Positions 8,335-17,419 of a stretch of 64,000 nt of DNA are shown piece by piece. The stretch spans positions 558,001 through 622,000 of the forward strand of contig NZ_FMUJ01000005.1 in the NCBI RefSeq assembly GCF_900100965.1, read 5' to 3'. A program made the translations under genes and the position numbers. The notes under the pieces were generated by a model, which did not search any database, was not told the DNA's origin, and saw only the letters and a list, made by a program, of their open reading frames with translations. Position 1 is the stretch's first letter. Each line of letters begins with the position of its first letter. The DNA is from Variovorax sp. EL159 (GTDB lineage: Bacteria; Pseudomonadota; Gammaproteobacteria; Burkholderiales; Burkholderiaceae_C).

Positions 8335-9789
8335 GTGATTCATGGCGAGATCCATCAGAACGTGCGGCAGTACATCAACGGCCGCTGGGAGACCAGCGCG
8401 ACCACCGGTGTGAGCGCCAATCCATCGGACACCAGCGAGGTGGTTGCCGAGTACGCACGTGCCGACCGCCGCCAGGTCGAGACCGCCATCCGCGCCGCCA
8501 CCGAAGCCTTTCCGCACTGGAGCCACAGCACGCCGCAGCGGCGCGCCGACGTGCTCGACCGCATCGGCGCCGAGCTGCTCGCACGCAAGGACGAGCTGGG
8601 CCTGCTGCTGGCGCGCGAGGTCGGCAAGACGCTGCCCGAAGCCGTGGCTGAAGCAGCGCGCGCGGGCCAGATCTTCAAGTTCTTCGCGGGCGAAGCCTTG
8701 CGCGGCGGCGGTGGCGAGAACGTGGCCTCGGTGCGCGCCGGCGTGCAGGTCGACGTGACGCGCGAGCCGGTCGGCGTGGTGGGCCTCATCACGCCGTGGA
8801 ACACGCCCTTCGCGGTGCCGGCGTCGAAGATCGCGGCAGCGCTCGCGCATGGCAACAGCGTGGTCTTCAAGCCGGCCGAGCTGGTGCCGGCCTGCGGCTG
8901 GGCGCTGACGGACATCATCAGCCGCGCGGCCCTGCCCGCCGGCGTGTTCAACCTCGTGATGGGCAGCGGGCGCGAAGCGGGGCAGGCGCTGGTCGACAGC
9001 GCGCTGGTCGATGCACTGAGCTTCACAGGCTCGGCCGCCAACGGCGAGCGAATTTTGCAGGCGGCCACCGCACGGCGCGCCAAGGTGCAGCTGGAGATGG
9101 GCGGCAAGAACGCGCTGGTGGTGCTGGCCGATGCCGACCTCGACCGCGCCGTCGATTGCGCGGTGCAGGGCGCCTACTTTTCGAACGGCCAGCGCTGCAC
9201 CGCGTCGAGCCGGCTCATCGTCGAGGCCGCCGTGCACGACGCCTTCGTCGCCAAACTTCGCCAGCGCCTGAAGACGCTGAAGATCGGCCACGCGCTGGAG
9301 CGCGGCGTCGACATCGGCCCGGTGGCCGACGAAGAACGGCTGGCGCAGAACCTCGCCTGGGTCGGGATTGCGCGCGAAGAAGGCGCCGAGCACGTGTGGG
9401 GCGGCGAAGCGCTGCAGCGCGCCACCACCGGCCACTACATGAGCCCCGCGCTCTTTCTCGCGAAGCCCGCGCACCGCATCGCGCGCGAGGAAATCTTCGG
9501 CCCGCTGGCCTGCGTGCTGCGCGCCGACGACTACGACGAAGCGCTGGCGCTGTGCAACGACACGCCCTTCGGCCTGTGCGCGGGCCTGTGCACCAACTCG
9601 CTGAAGCACGCGATGCATTTCAGGCGGCATGCCGTGGTCGGCATGACGATGGTCAATCTGCCGACCGCGGGGGTGGACTTCCACGTGCCCTTCGGCGGCC
9701 GCAAGGGGTCGGGCTACGGGCCGCGCGAACAAGGGCGCCACGCCGCGGAGTTCTACACGACGGTGAAGACCGGCTACATGCTGGCCTGA
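8335..9789 (+). CDS. NAD(P)+ aldehyde dehydrogenase, probably alpha-ketoglutaric semialdehyde dehydrogenase
   Basis: 484 aa from GTG 8335 (AAGG at 8321-8324). It is a typical aldehyde dehydrogenase: cofactor segment TPWNTPFAVPASKIAAAL, general-base Glu254 in LEMGGKN and catalytic Cys288 in NGQRCTASS. In the pentose route without phosphorylation, 2-keto-3-deoxyarabonate is dehydrated to alpha-ketoglutaric semialdehyde, which this class oxidises to 2-oxoglutarate. The two dehydratases that make this substrate lie downstream (18475-21160), supporting that role. It is the first gene of the long plus-strand operon. Confidence 0.88.
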   Translation: MIHGEIHQNVRQYINGRWETSATTGVSANPSDTSEVVAEYARADRRQVETAIRAATEAFPHWSHSTPQRRADVLDRIGAELLARKDELGLLLAREVGKTLPEAVAEAARAGQIFKFFAGEALRGGGGENVASVRAGVQVDVTREPVGVVGLITPWNTPFAVPASKIAAALAHGNSVVFKPAELVPACGWALTDIISRAALPAGVFNLVMGSGREAGQALVDSALVDALSFTGSAANGERILQAATARRAKVQLEMGGKNALVVLADADLDRAVDCAVQGAYFSNGQRCTASSRLIVEAAVHDAFVAKLRQRLKTLKIGHALERGVDIGPVADEERLAQNLAWVGIAREEGAEHVWGGEALQRATTGHYMSPALFLAKPAHRIAREEIFGPLACVLRADDYDEALALCNDTPFGLCAGLCTNSLKHAMHFRRHAVVGMTMVNLPTAGVDFHVPFGGRKGSGYGPREQGRHAAEFYTTVKTGYMLA

Positions 9790-9861
9790 CCGGACGGGGT
9801 TTCGTTCACCACACCAACAGCCAACAGCAAAGTCCTCGTGACATCAAGAAGGAGACATCCC

Positions 9862-10827
9862 ATGACCATGAATCGTCGCACCCTTAACACCGCGCTCGCC
9901 GCCGCAGCCCTGGGCAGCATGCTGCCCGTGTCCGTCTTCGCGCAGAAGAAGCTCGTGCTGGGCTTTGCGCAGGTGGGCGCCGAGAGCGAATGGCGCACCG
10001 CCAACACCGAGTCGATCAAGTCGTCCGCCAAGGATGCCGGCATCGAGCTGAAGTTCTCCGACGCACAGCAGAAGCAGGAGAACCAGATCAAGGCCATCCG
10101 CTCCTACATTGCGCAGAAGGTCGACGTGATCGCCTTTTCGCCCGTGGTCGAGTCGGGCTGGGAGACGGTGCTGCGCGAAGCCAAGGCCGCCAAGATCCCG
10201 GTCGTGCTGACCGACCGCTCCGTCAACACCAAGGACGACTCGCTCTACGTGACCTTCATGGGCTCCGACTTCATCGAGGAAGGCCGCAAGGCCGGCCGCT
10301 GGCTGGTCGAGAAGATGAAGGACCAGAAGGGCGACGTGAACATCGTCGAGCTGCAGGGCACCGTGGGCTCGGCCCCGGCCATCGACCGCAAGAAGGGCTT
10401 CGAGGAAATCATCAAGGCCGACCCGAAGTTCAAGATCATCCGCTCGCAGACCGGCGACTTCACGCGCGCCAAGGGCAAGGAGGTGATGGAAGCCTTCCTG
10501 AAGGCCGAGGGAAAAAAGATCAACGTGCTCTTCGCGCACAACGACGACATGGCCATCGGCGCCATCCAGGCGATCGAAGAAGCGGGCCTGAAGCCCGCGA
10601 AGGACATCACCATCATCTCCATCGACGGGGTGAAGGGCGCCTTCGAAGCCATGATCGCCGGCAAGCTCAACGTGTCGGTGGAATGCAGCCCGCTGCTGGG
10701 GCCGCAGCTCATGCAAGCGGTGAAGGACATCAAGGACGGCAAGACGCTGCCCAAGCGCATCGTGACTGTCGAGAGCATCTTCCCCATGGAAGTCGCGGCC
10801 AAAGAATTTCCCAATCGCAAGTACTGA
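9862..10827 (+). CDS. ytfQ: YtfQ-like sugar ABC transporter substrate-binding protein
   Basis: 321 aa from ATG 9862, with AAGGAGA upstream at 9849-9855. A Sec signal peptide ends near FAQKK. The mature part is a periplasmic-binding protein of the ribose/galactofuranose class (VVESGWETVLREAK, VLTDRSVNTKDDS, HNDDMAIGAIQAIEEAGL). In E. coli YtfQ binds galactofuranose for YtfR-YtfT-YjfF. The matching ATPase and permeases are present but lie beyond an intervening ChvE-GguAB set. Ligand specificity could include arabinofuranose; this is inferred. Confidence 0.85.
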   Translation: MTMNRRTLNTALAAAALGSMLPVSVFAQKKLVLGFAQVGAESEWRTANTESIKSSAKDAGIELKFSDAQQKQENQIKAIRSYIAQKVDVIAFSPVVESGWETVLREAKAAKIPVVLTDRSVNTKDDSLYVTFMGSDFIEEGRKAGRWLVEKMKDQKGDVNIVELQGTVGSAPAIDRKKGFEEIIKADPKFKIIRSQTGDFTRAKGKEVMEAFLKAEGKKINVLFAHNDDMAIGAIQAIEEAGLKPAKDITIISIDGVKGAFEAMIAGKLNVSVECSPLLGPQLMQAVKDIKDGKTLPKRIVTVESIFPMEVAAKEFPNRKY

Positions 10828-10839
10828 GGAGCCCCGTAC

Positions 10840-11910
10840 ATGAAACGCAACTTTCTCAAGGCCTCGCTGGTCGGCCTGGCCGTCGTGCTGGTGGGCATCG
10901 CGCCGCTGGCCTACGCGCAGGACAAGGGCCTGATCGCCATCTCGATGCCCACCAAGTCGTCGGCGCGCTGGATCGCCGACGGCGCCAACATGGTCAAGTA
11001 CTTCAAGGACAAGGGCTACAAGACCGACCTGCAGTACGCCGACGACGACATCCCGAACCAGCTCGCGCAGATCGAGAACATGGTGACGAAGGGCTCGAAG
11101 GTGCTCGTCATCGCGGCCATCGACGGCACCACGCTTTCGGACGTGCTGCAGAAGGCGGCCGACAAGGGCGTGAAGGTCATCGCGTACGACCGGCTCATCA
11201 AGGGCTCGAAGAACGTCGACTACTACGCCACCTTCGACAACTTCCAGGTCGGCGTGCTGCAGGCGCAGTCGATCGAGAAGGCGCTCGACCTGAAGGGCGG
11301 CAAGGGGCCGTTCAACATCGAGCTGTTCGGCGGCTCGCCCGACGACAACAACGCCTTCTTCTTCTACAACGGTGCGATGTCGGTGCTCGACCCCTACATC
11401 AAGAGCGGCAAGCTCGTGGTGCGCAGCAAGCAGATGGGCATGGACAAGGTCGGCACGCTGCGCTGGGACGGCGCGGTGGCGCAGGCGCGCATGGACAACC
11501 TGCTGTCGGCCTACTACACCAAGGACCGCGTCGATGCGGTGCTGTCGCCTTACGACGGCCTGTCCATCGGCATCCTGTCGTCGCTCAAGGGCGTGGGCTA
11601 CGGCTCGGCCTCGCAGCCGATGCCCATCGTGTCGGGGCAGGACGCCGAGGTGCCGTCGGTCAAGTCGATCCTGCGCAAGGAACAGACCTCCACCGTGTTC
11701 AAGGACACGCGCGAGCTGGCCAAGGTGACGGTGGCCATGGTCGACGCCATGCTCTCGGGCAAGACACCCGAGGTGAACGACACCAAGACCTACAACAACG
11801 GCATCAAGGTCGTGCCCTCCTACCTGCTCAAGCCGGTGAGCGTGGACGCCTCGAACTGGAAGGTGGTGCTGATCGACAGCGGCTACTACAAGGAAAGCCA
11901 GGTCAAGTGA
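10840..11910 (+). CDS. chvE: ChvE-type multiple-monosaccharide binding protein
   Basis: 356 aa with a signal peptide ending near AYAQDK. The mature chain is ChvE-like throughout (ISMPTKSSARWIADGANMV, LQYADDDIPNQLAQIENMV, VIAYDRLIKGS, SPYDGLSIGI). ChvE binds arabinose, galactose, glucose and xylose in the periplasm for import by GguA-GguB, and in Agrobacterium also for signalling through VirA; no VirA is seen here. It starts 12 bp after the YtfQ-like gene and ends in a GTGA overlap with gguA. Confidence 0.9.
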   Translation: MKRNFLKASLVGLAVVLVGIAPLAYAQDKGLIAISMPTKSSARWIADGANMVKYFKDKGYKTDLQYADDDIPNQLAQIENMVTKGSKVLVIAAIDGTTLSDVLQKAADKGVKVIAYDRLIKGSKNVDYYATFDNFQVGVLQAQSIEKALDLKGGKGPFNIELFGGSPDDNNAFFFYNGAMSVLDPYIKSGKLVVRSKQMGMDKVGTLRWDGAVAQARMDNLLSAYYTKDRVDAVLSPYDGLSIGILSSLKGVGYGSASQPMPIVSGQDAEVPSVKSILRKEQTSTVFKDTRELAKVTVAMVDAMLSGKTPEVNDTKTYNNGIKVVPSYLLKPVSVDASNWKVVLIDSGYYKESQVK

Positions 11911-13514
11911 GCGTTGCCATGGGAGCGGAAGACAACAAAGAAGGCGGCAGCGACAGCGGTGGCGGCAAGGCGCGCACGATCCTGGAGATGCGCGGCATCA
12001 CCAAGACGTTTCCCGGGGTGAAAGCCCTGAGCAACGTCAACCTGGCGGTGCGCGCGGGCGAGATCCACGCGGTGGTCGGCGAGAACGGCGCGGGCAAGTC
12101 GACGCTCATGAAGGTGCTGAGCGGCGTCTACCCGTGCGACTCGTACACCGGCGACATCCACTTCGAGGGCGAGGTGCGCCGCTTCAAGGGCATCGCCGAC
12201 AGCGAGAAGCTCGGCATCATCATCATCCACCAGGAGCTGGCGCTGGTGCCGCTGCTGTCGATTGCCGAGAACATCTTTTTGGGCAACGAGATCGCCAGCG
12301 GCGGCGTGATCGACTGGTTTGCCGCCTATGCGAAAACCCGCGAGCTGCTCGCCAAGGTGGGACTGAAAGAGCCGCCCACCATGCTGGTGACCGACCTGGG
12401 CGTGGGCAAGCAGCAGCTGGTCGAGATCGCCAAGGCGCTGGCCAAGGAGGTGAAGCTCTTGATCCTCGACGAGCCCACCGCCAGCCTCAACGAGAACGAC
12501 AGCGACGCATTGCTGATGCTGCTGATCGAACTGCGGCGCCAGGGCATTGCGTCGATCCTCATCTCGCACAAGCTCAACGAGATCGCCAAGGTGGCCGACT
12601 CGGTCACCGTGCTGCGCGACGGCGCCACCGTCGAGACCATGGACTGCCGCACGCAGCCCATCAGCGAAGATCGCATCATCCGCGGCATGGTCGGGCGCGA
12701 CATGGAGCACCGCTACCCGCAGCGCACCCCGAAGATCGGCGAGACGGTGTTCGAGGTGCGCGACTGGCACGTGCACCACGCACTGCATGCCGACCGCGAA
12801 CAGATCAAGGGCGTGAGCCTGAACATGCGCCAGGGCGAGATCGTCGGCATTGCTGGCCTCATGGGCGCGGGCCGCACCGAGCTGGCGATGAGCGTGTTCG
12901 GCCGCTCCTACGGCCAGCGCATCAGCGGCACGGTGCTGATGCACGGCCAGCCGGTGGACGTGAGCACCGTGCGCAAGGCCATCGACCACGGCATCGCCTA
13001 TGTGACGGAAGACCGCAAGGGCCTGGGGCTGGTGCTGGAGGAAGACATCCGCAAGAACATCAGCCTGGCGAATCTCGATGCGATTGCCGAGCGCATGGTG
13101 ATCGACGACGGCCGTGAGTTCAAGGTGGCCAGCGACTACCGCAAGGCGCTCAACATCCGCTGCTCGGGCGTCGAGCAACTGGTGGTCAACCTCTCGGGAG
13201 GCAACCAGCAGAAGGTGGTGTTGAGCAAGTGGCTCTTCACCAAACCCGAACTATTGATTCTTGACGAGCCCACGCGCGGCATCGACGTGGGCGCCAAATA
13301 TGAGATCTACACCATCATCGACCAGCTCGCGAGCGAGGGCAAAGGCATTCTCATGATCTCTTCGGAACTGCCGGAACTGCTCGGCATGTGCGACCGCATC
13401 TACGTGATGAACGAGGGCCGCTTCGTGGCCGAGTTCCCCGCCGCCGAGGCCTCGCAGGAACGCATCATGCATGCGATCGTGAGCGCAGGGAGCACCGTTC
13501 ATGTCGCAGCCTGA
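11907..13514 (+). CDS. gguA: Multiple-sugar ABC transporter ATP-binding protein
   Basis: 535 aa from GTG 11907 in a GTGA overlap with chvE; ATG 11919 is an in-frame alternative and the ribosome site is weak for both. Two tandem ABC domains are present, as in all CUT2 sugar importers. The first has GENGAGKST near 58-66 and LLILDEPTASL near 187. The second starts GIAGLMGAGRTEL and contains LSGGNQQK and LLILDEPTRGID. The second P-loop lacks the invariant Lys, normal for CUT2. It energises uptake of ChvE-bound sugars with GguB. Confidence 0.9.
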   Translation: MSVAMGAEDNKEGGSDSGGGKARTILEMRGITKTFPGVKALSNVNLAVRAGEIHAVVGENGAGKSTLMKVLSGVYPCDSYTGDIHFEGEVRRFKGIADSEKLGIIIIHQELALVPLLSIAENIFLGNEIASGGVIDWFAAYAKTRELLAKVGLKEPPTMLVTDLGVGKQQLVEIAKALAKEVKLLILDEPTASLNENDSDALLMLLIELRRQGIASILISHKLNEIAKVADSVTVLRDGATVETMDCRTQPISEDRIIRGMVGRDMEHRYPQRTPKIGETVFEVRDWHVHHALHADREQIKGVSLNMRQGEIVGIAGLMGAGRTELAMSVFGRSYGQRISGTVLMHGQPVDVSTVRKAIDHGIAYVTEDRKGLGLVLEEDIRKNISLANLDAIAERMVIDDGREFKVASDYRKALNIRCSGVEQLVVNLSGGNQQKVVLSKWLFTKPELLILDEPTRGIDVGAKYEIYTIIDQLASEGKGILMISSELPELLGMCDRIYVMNEGRFVAEFPAAEASQERIMHAIVSAGSTVHVAA

Positions 13515-14712
13515 AGCCAACGCGGTGAAGGCCGCCGTGCCGGTGGCGGAAGGGCCGAAGCTGCACGCGGGGTTCCTCAAGAACAACCTGCGCGAGTACG
13601 GCATGCTGATCTCGCTGGTCGCGATCATGGTGCTGTTCCAGGTGCTGACCGGCGGCACGCTGCTGCGGCCGCTGAACCTCACCAACCTGCTGCTGCAGAA
13701 CAGCTACGTGGTCATCATGGCGCTGGGCATGCTGCTGGTGATCGTGGCGGGGCACATCGACCTGTCGGTGGGCTCGGTCTGCGGCTTCATCGGCGCGCTG
13801 GCGGCGGTGCTGATGGTCGAGTACGAGTGGCACTTCGTGCCGACGGCCATCGTCAGCATCGCGGCGGGTGCGCTCATCGGCGCGGCGCAGGGCTGGTTCG
13901 TGGCGTTCCGAAAGATCCCGTCGTTCATCGTCACGCTGGCCGGCATGCTGGTGTTCAAGGGGCTCACGCTGGCCTTGCTGGCGGGGCAGTCGGTGGGGCC
14001 GTTTCCGGTCGAGTTCCAGCGGCTCAGCTCGGGCTTCATTCCCGATCCGCTGGGTGGCGAGGCACTGCGCACCACTTCGCTGGTCGTCGGCGCGCTGGCC
14101 GCCGCGGCGCTGGTGTTCTTCAAGCTGCGCGGCCGCGCCAAGCTGGCGGCGCACGGCATGGAGACCGAGCCCTACGCCTTCTTCCTCGTGAAGAACCTGT
14201 TCTTTGCCGCGGTCATCCTGTTCTTCAGCTACCTGCTGTCGACCTACAAGGGCCTGCCCAACGTGCTGATCGTGATGGCGGTGCTGATCGTGGTGTACGA
14301 CTTCGTCACCAATCGCACCACCATCGGCCGGCGCATCTACGCGCTGGGCGGCAACGAGAAGGCCGCGCGGCTGTCGGGCGTGAAGACGCAGCGGCTGGCC
14401 TTCCTCACCTTCGTGAACATGGGCGCGCTGGCCGCGTTGGCCGGCCTCGTGTTCGCGGCGCGGCTCAACACGGCCACGCCCAAGGCGGGCCTGGGCTTCG
14501 AGCTGGACGTGATCGCGGCCTGCTTCATCGGCGGCGCCTCGGCCTCGGGCGGCGTGGGCCGCGTGATGGGCGCGGTGATCGGCGCCTTCATCATGGGCGT
14601 GATGAACAACGGCATGTCGATCCTGGGCATCGGCATCGACTACCAGCAGGTCATCAAGGGGCTGGTGCTGCTGGCGGCGGTGTTCATCGACGTCTACAAC
14701 AAGAACAAGTGA
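13501..14712 (+). CDS. gguB: Multiple-sugar ABC transporter permease
   Basis: 403 aa, overlapping gguA by 14 bp. A CUT2 inner-membrane permease (BPD_transp_2) with about ten hydrophobic segments, the conserved GHIDLSVGSVCG loop and the IGGASASGGVG segment near the C-terminus. A length near 400, longer than the ~330-residue ribose-type permeases, matches MmsB/GguB proteins. It forms the channel for the ChvE-GguA importer. Confidence 0.9.
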   Translation: MSQPEANAVKAAVPVAEGPKLHAGFLKNNLREYGMLISLVAIMVLFQVLTGGTLLRPLNLTNLLLQNSYVVIMALGMLLVIVAGHIDLSVGSVCGFIGALAAVLMVEYEWHFVPTAIVSIAAGALIGAAQGWFVAFRKIPSFIVTLAGMLVFKGLTLALLAGQSVGPFPVEFQRLSSGFIPDPLGGEALRTTSLVVGALAAAALVFFKLRGRAKLAAHGMETEPYAFFLVKNLFFAAVILFFSYLLSTYKGLPNVLIVMAVLIVVYDFVTNRTTIGRRIYALGGNEKAARLSGVKTQRLAFLTFVNMGALAALAGLVFAARLNTATPKAGLGFELDVIAACFIGGASASGGVGRVMGAVIGAFIMGVMNNGMSILGIGIDYQQVIKGLVLLAAVFIDVYNKNK

Positions 14713-14724
14713 TGGCTGCTGCGC

Positions 14725-16245
14725 ATGGCTGACGACACTCTTTCGCCCGTACTGGAGCTCAAGGGCATCCACAAGCAGTTCGGCGGCATCCCGGTGCTGA
14801 ACGACGTGCAGCTGAAGCTGTACCCCGGCGAGATCCATGCGCTGATGGGGCAGAACGGCGCAGGCAAGTCGACGCTCATCAAGGTGCTGACGGGCGTGCT
14901 GCCGTCGAGCGGCGGCGAGATGTTTCTCGATGGCCAGGCCATTCGCCCCGCCTCGCCGCTGGAAGCGCAGAAGCTGGGCATCAGCACCGTCTACCAGGAG
15001 GTGAACCTGTGCCCGAACCTCTCGGTGGCCGAGAACGTGTTTGCCGGGCGCTATCCACGCTGCGGCGTGGCACAGGGTTTTCGCATCGACTGGGCCGAGG
15101 TGAACCGCCGCGCCGCCGAACTGCTGGCGCGCATCGGGCTCGACATCGACGTGACGCGGCTGCTGTCGAGCTACTCGGTGGCGGTGCAGCAGATGGTGGC
15201 GATCGCGCGCGCGCTCGGTGTGTCGTCGAAGGTGCTGATCCTCGACGAACCGACATCGAGCCTCGATGACGACGAGGTGGAAAAACTGTTCGAGGTGCTC
15301 CGGCGTTTGCGCGGCGAGGGGCTGGCCATCGTCTTCGTGACGCACTTTCTCAACCAGATGTATGCGGTGTCGGACCGCATCACCGTGCTGCGCAATGGCC
15401 AGTGGGTGGGCGAGTGGCGCGCGGGCGACCTCGGGCCGCAGGCGCTGATCGCGGCGATGCTGGGGCGCGAGCTTGCGGCGCAGTCGGCACGCCCCGCTGC
15501 ATTGCCTGCTTTCGATGAAGCTGCACCCGCATTGCTGCAGGCCGATGGGCTGGGGCAGGCGGGGCAGTTGCAGGCGACCGACCTGCGCGTGCGTGCCGGC
15601 GAGGTCGTCGGCATCGCGGGCCTGCTGGGTGCGGGCCGCACGGAACTCGCGCGCCTGCTGTTCGGGTTGGAGTCGCCCGACCGGGGCGAGCTCAAGATGG
15701 ACGGCCGCACGGTGAGCTTCTCGAACCCGGCGGATGCGATCCGCGAGGGGCTGGCGCTGTGCCCCGAGGAACGCAAGACCGATGGCATCGTGTCGGAGCT
15801 GTCGGTGCGCGAGAACATCGCGCTCGCCTTGCAGGCGCGTCTGGGCACGCGGCGGTTTCTGTCGCACGTCGAGCAGACCGAGATGGCCGAGCGCTTCGTC
15901 AAGTCGCTCGGCATCAAGACGGCGAGTGTCGAAACGCCCATCGGCCTGCTCTCGGGTGGCAACCAGCAGAAGGCCATGATCGCGCGCTGGCTCGCGACCG
16001 AGCCGCGTTTGCTGATCCTCGATGAGCCCACGCGCGGCATCGACGTGGCGGCCAAGCAGGAGATCATGGAAGAGATCCTGCGGCTCGCGAAAGCGGGCAT
16101 GGCGGTGATCTTCATCTCGTCGGAGATGAGCGAAGTGGTGCGCGTGGCGCATCGCATCGTGGTGCTGCGGGACCGGAAGAAGGTGGGCGAGCTGCCGGGT
16201 GGTTCGTCCGAGGATGAGGTGTACGAAATGATTGCCGCCGCATGA
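14725..16245 (+). CDS. ytfR: YtfR-like sugar ABC transporter ATP-binding protein
   Basis: 506 aa, 12 bp after gguB. Two ABC domains: the first with GQNGAGKST near 42-50 and VLILDEPTSSLDDDE, the second with GLLGAGRTEL, LLSGGNQQK near 408 and LLILDEPTRGID. The first domain's signature is divergent (SSYSVAVQQ), a feature of CUT2 ATPases. With the two permeases that follow it makes a second importer. Its natural binding protein is the YtfQ-like gene some 4 kb upstream. Confidence 0.87.
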   Translation: MADDTLSPVLELKGIHKQFGGIPVLNDVQLKLYPGEIHALMGQNGAGKSTLIKVLTGVLPSSGGEMFLDGQAIRPASPLEAQKLGISTVYQEVNLCPNLSVAENVFAGRYPRCGVAQGFRIDWAEVNRRAAELLARIGLDIDVTRLLSSYSVAVQQMVAIARALGVSSKVLILDEPTSSLDDDEVEKLFEVLRRLRGEGLAIVFVTHFLNQMYAVSDRITVLRNGQWVGEWRAGDLGPQALIAAMLGRELAAQSARPAALPAFDEAAPALLQADGLGQAGQLQATDLRVRAGEVVGIAGLLGAGRTELARLLFGLESPDRGELKMDGRTVSFSNPADAIREGLALCPEERKTDGIVSELSVRENIALALQARLGTRRFLSHVEQTEMAERFVKSLGIKTASVETPIGLLSGGNQQKAMIARWLATEPRLLILDEPTRGIDVAAKQEIMEEILRLAKAGMAVIFISSEMSEVVRVAHRIVVLRDRKKVGELPGGSSEDEVYEMIAAA

Positions 16246-16261
16246 CGTACCTCTTTTCTTT

Positions 16262-16371
16262 CTCCCTCCCCCTCTGGGGGAGGGCAGGGGTGGGGGCTGG
16301 CGGCCGCCACCGCCGCGCGGCATTCGAGGCCGCTTGCCCCCATCCCAGCCTTCCCCCAAAGGGGGAAGGAG
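16262..16371. repeat. Inverted pair of 36-nt hairpin elements (REP/BIME-like)
   Basis: Between the ATPase and first permease of the YtfR-type importer, a 36-nt G/C-tract element (16262-16297) recurs in inverted orientation at 16336-16371, with 31 of 36 positions matching. Each copy is itself a hairpin: CCCTCCCCCTCTGGGGGAGGG on the left, CCTTCCCCCAAAGGGGGAAGG on the right. The pair flanks 38 bp. This architecture is typical of bacterial interspersed REP elements and may cause differential expression or mRNA stability inside the operon. Confidence 0.7.
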
Positions 16372-16384
16372 CAAGGCAGCACAC

Positions 16385-17419
16385 ATGAACCGCCTTTCGT
16401 CTCTCATGCGCCATCGCCTCGCGTGGCCACTCATCACGCTGCTGCTTCTGCTCGCGGTCAACACTGCCTTCAACGCCAGCTTCCTCCACCTCGAATGGCG
16501 TGACGGCCATCTTTACGGCAGCCTGATCGACATCCTGAACCGCGCCGCCCCGCTGGTGCTCGTGTCGCTCGGCATGACGCTGGTGATCGCGACGCGCGGC
16601 ATCGACATCTCTGTCGGCGCAGTGGTCGCGATTGCCGCAGCGCTCGCGGCATGGATGATCGGCGGCTCGGTCGCGAGCGACGTGAGCCGTTTCCCGATGT
16701 GGCTGGCGATCGTGGCCGCCATCGCCATCGCGCTGGTGTGCGGCCTGTGGAATGGCCTGCTGGTTGCCAAGGTGGGCATGCAGCCGATCATCGCGACGCT
16801 GATCCTCATGGTGGCGGGGCGCGGTATCGCGCAGCTCATTGCCGACGGCCAGATCATCACGATCTACTACAAGCCCTTCTTCTTCCTCGGCAGCGGCTAC
16901 CTGCTGGGCCTGCCGTTCTCGCTGTTCATCGTGGCGGCGGTGTTCGTGCTGCTGTACCTCGCGATCACGCGCACGGCGCTCGGTTTGTTCATCCAGGCCG
17001 TGGGCATCAACCCGACGGCGGCACGCGTGGCCGGGGTGCAGGCGCGGCGGTTGGTGGTCGGGGCCTATGCGTTCTGCGGCGCGTGCGCCGGCGTGGCGGG
17101 CCTACTGATCAGTTCCAACGTGAAGAGCGCGGACGGCAACAACGCGGGGCAACTGATCGAGCTTGATGCGATCCTTGCCGTCACGCTGGGCGGCACGGCA
17201 TTGACCGGCGGGCGCTTCAGCCTCGTGGGCAGCGTGATCGGCGCGCTCATCATCCAGACCCTGACCTATGCGATCTATTCGCTGGGCGTGCCGCCGGAGA
17301 TCAACCTCGTGGTGAAGGCGGGCGTGGTGTTCGCGGTAATGCTGCTGCAGTCGCCGGAGTTCCGGGCGCAGGTGCGCACGCTGGTGAAGCGGCCGGCGCA
17401 TGAAGGGGGACGGGCATGA
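16385..17419 (+). CDS. ytfT: YtfT-like sugar ABC transporter permease
   Basis: 344 aa from ATG 16385, just after the inverted repeat. The frame is open upstream to 16232, but that part reads through the repeat, so the ATG is preferred. CUT2 permease with the TRGIDISVGAVVAIAAA loop and the LGGTALTGGRFSLVGSVIG segment, and about ten membrane helices. It overlaps the next permease by 4 bp. Heterodimeric permeases (YtfT plus YjfF) distinguish the galactofuranose-type importer from ribose systems. Confidence 0.87.
   Translation: MNRLSSLMRHRLAWPLITLLLLLAVNTAFNASFLHLEWRDGHLYGSLIDILNRAAPLVLVSLGMTLVIATRGIDISVGAVVAIAAALAAWMIGGSVASDVSRFPMWLAIVAAIAIALVCGLWNGLLVAKVGMQPIIATLILMVAGRGIAQLIADGQIITIYYKPFFFLGSGYLLGLPFSLFIVAAVFVLLYLAITRTALGLFIQAVGINPTAARVAGVQARRLVVGAYAFCGACAGVAGLLISSNVKSADGNNAGQLIELDAILAVTLGGTALTGGRFSLVGSVIGALIIQTLTYAIYSLGVPPEINLVVKAGVVFAVMLLQSPEFRAQVRTLVKRPAHEGGRA

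Noticed and set aside
13465..16473. Very long minus-strand open frame opposite the GguB/YtfR genes
   Set aside because: It is antisense to strongly recognisable transporter genes and has a His/Arg/Ala-rich low-complexity product; such frames are common in DNA of this GC content.
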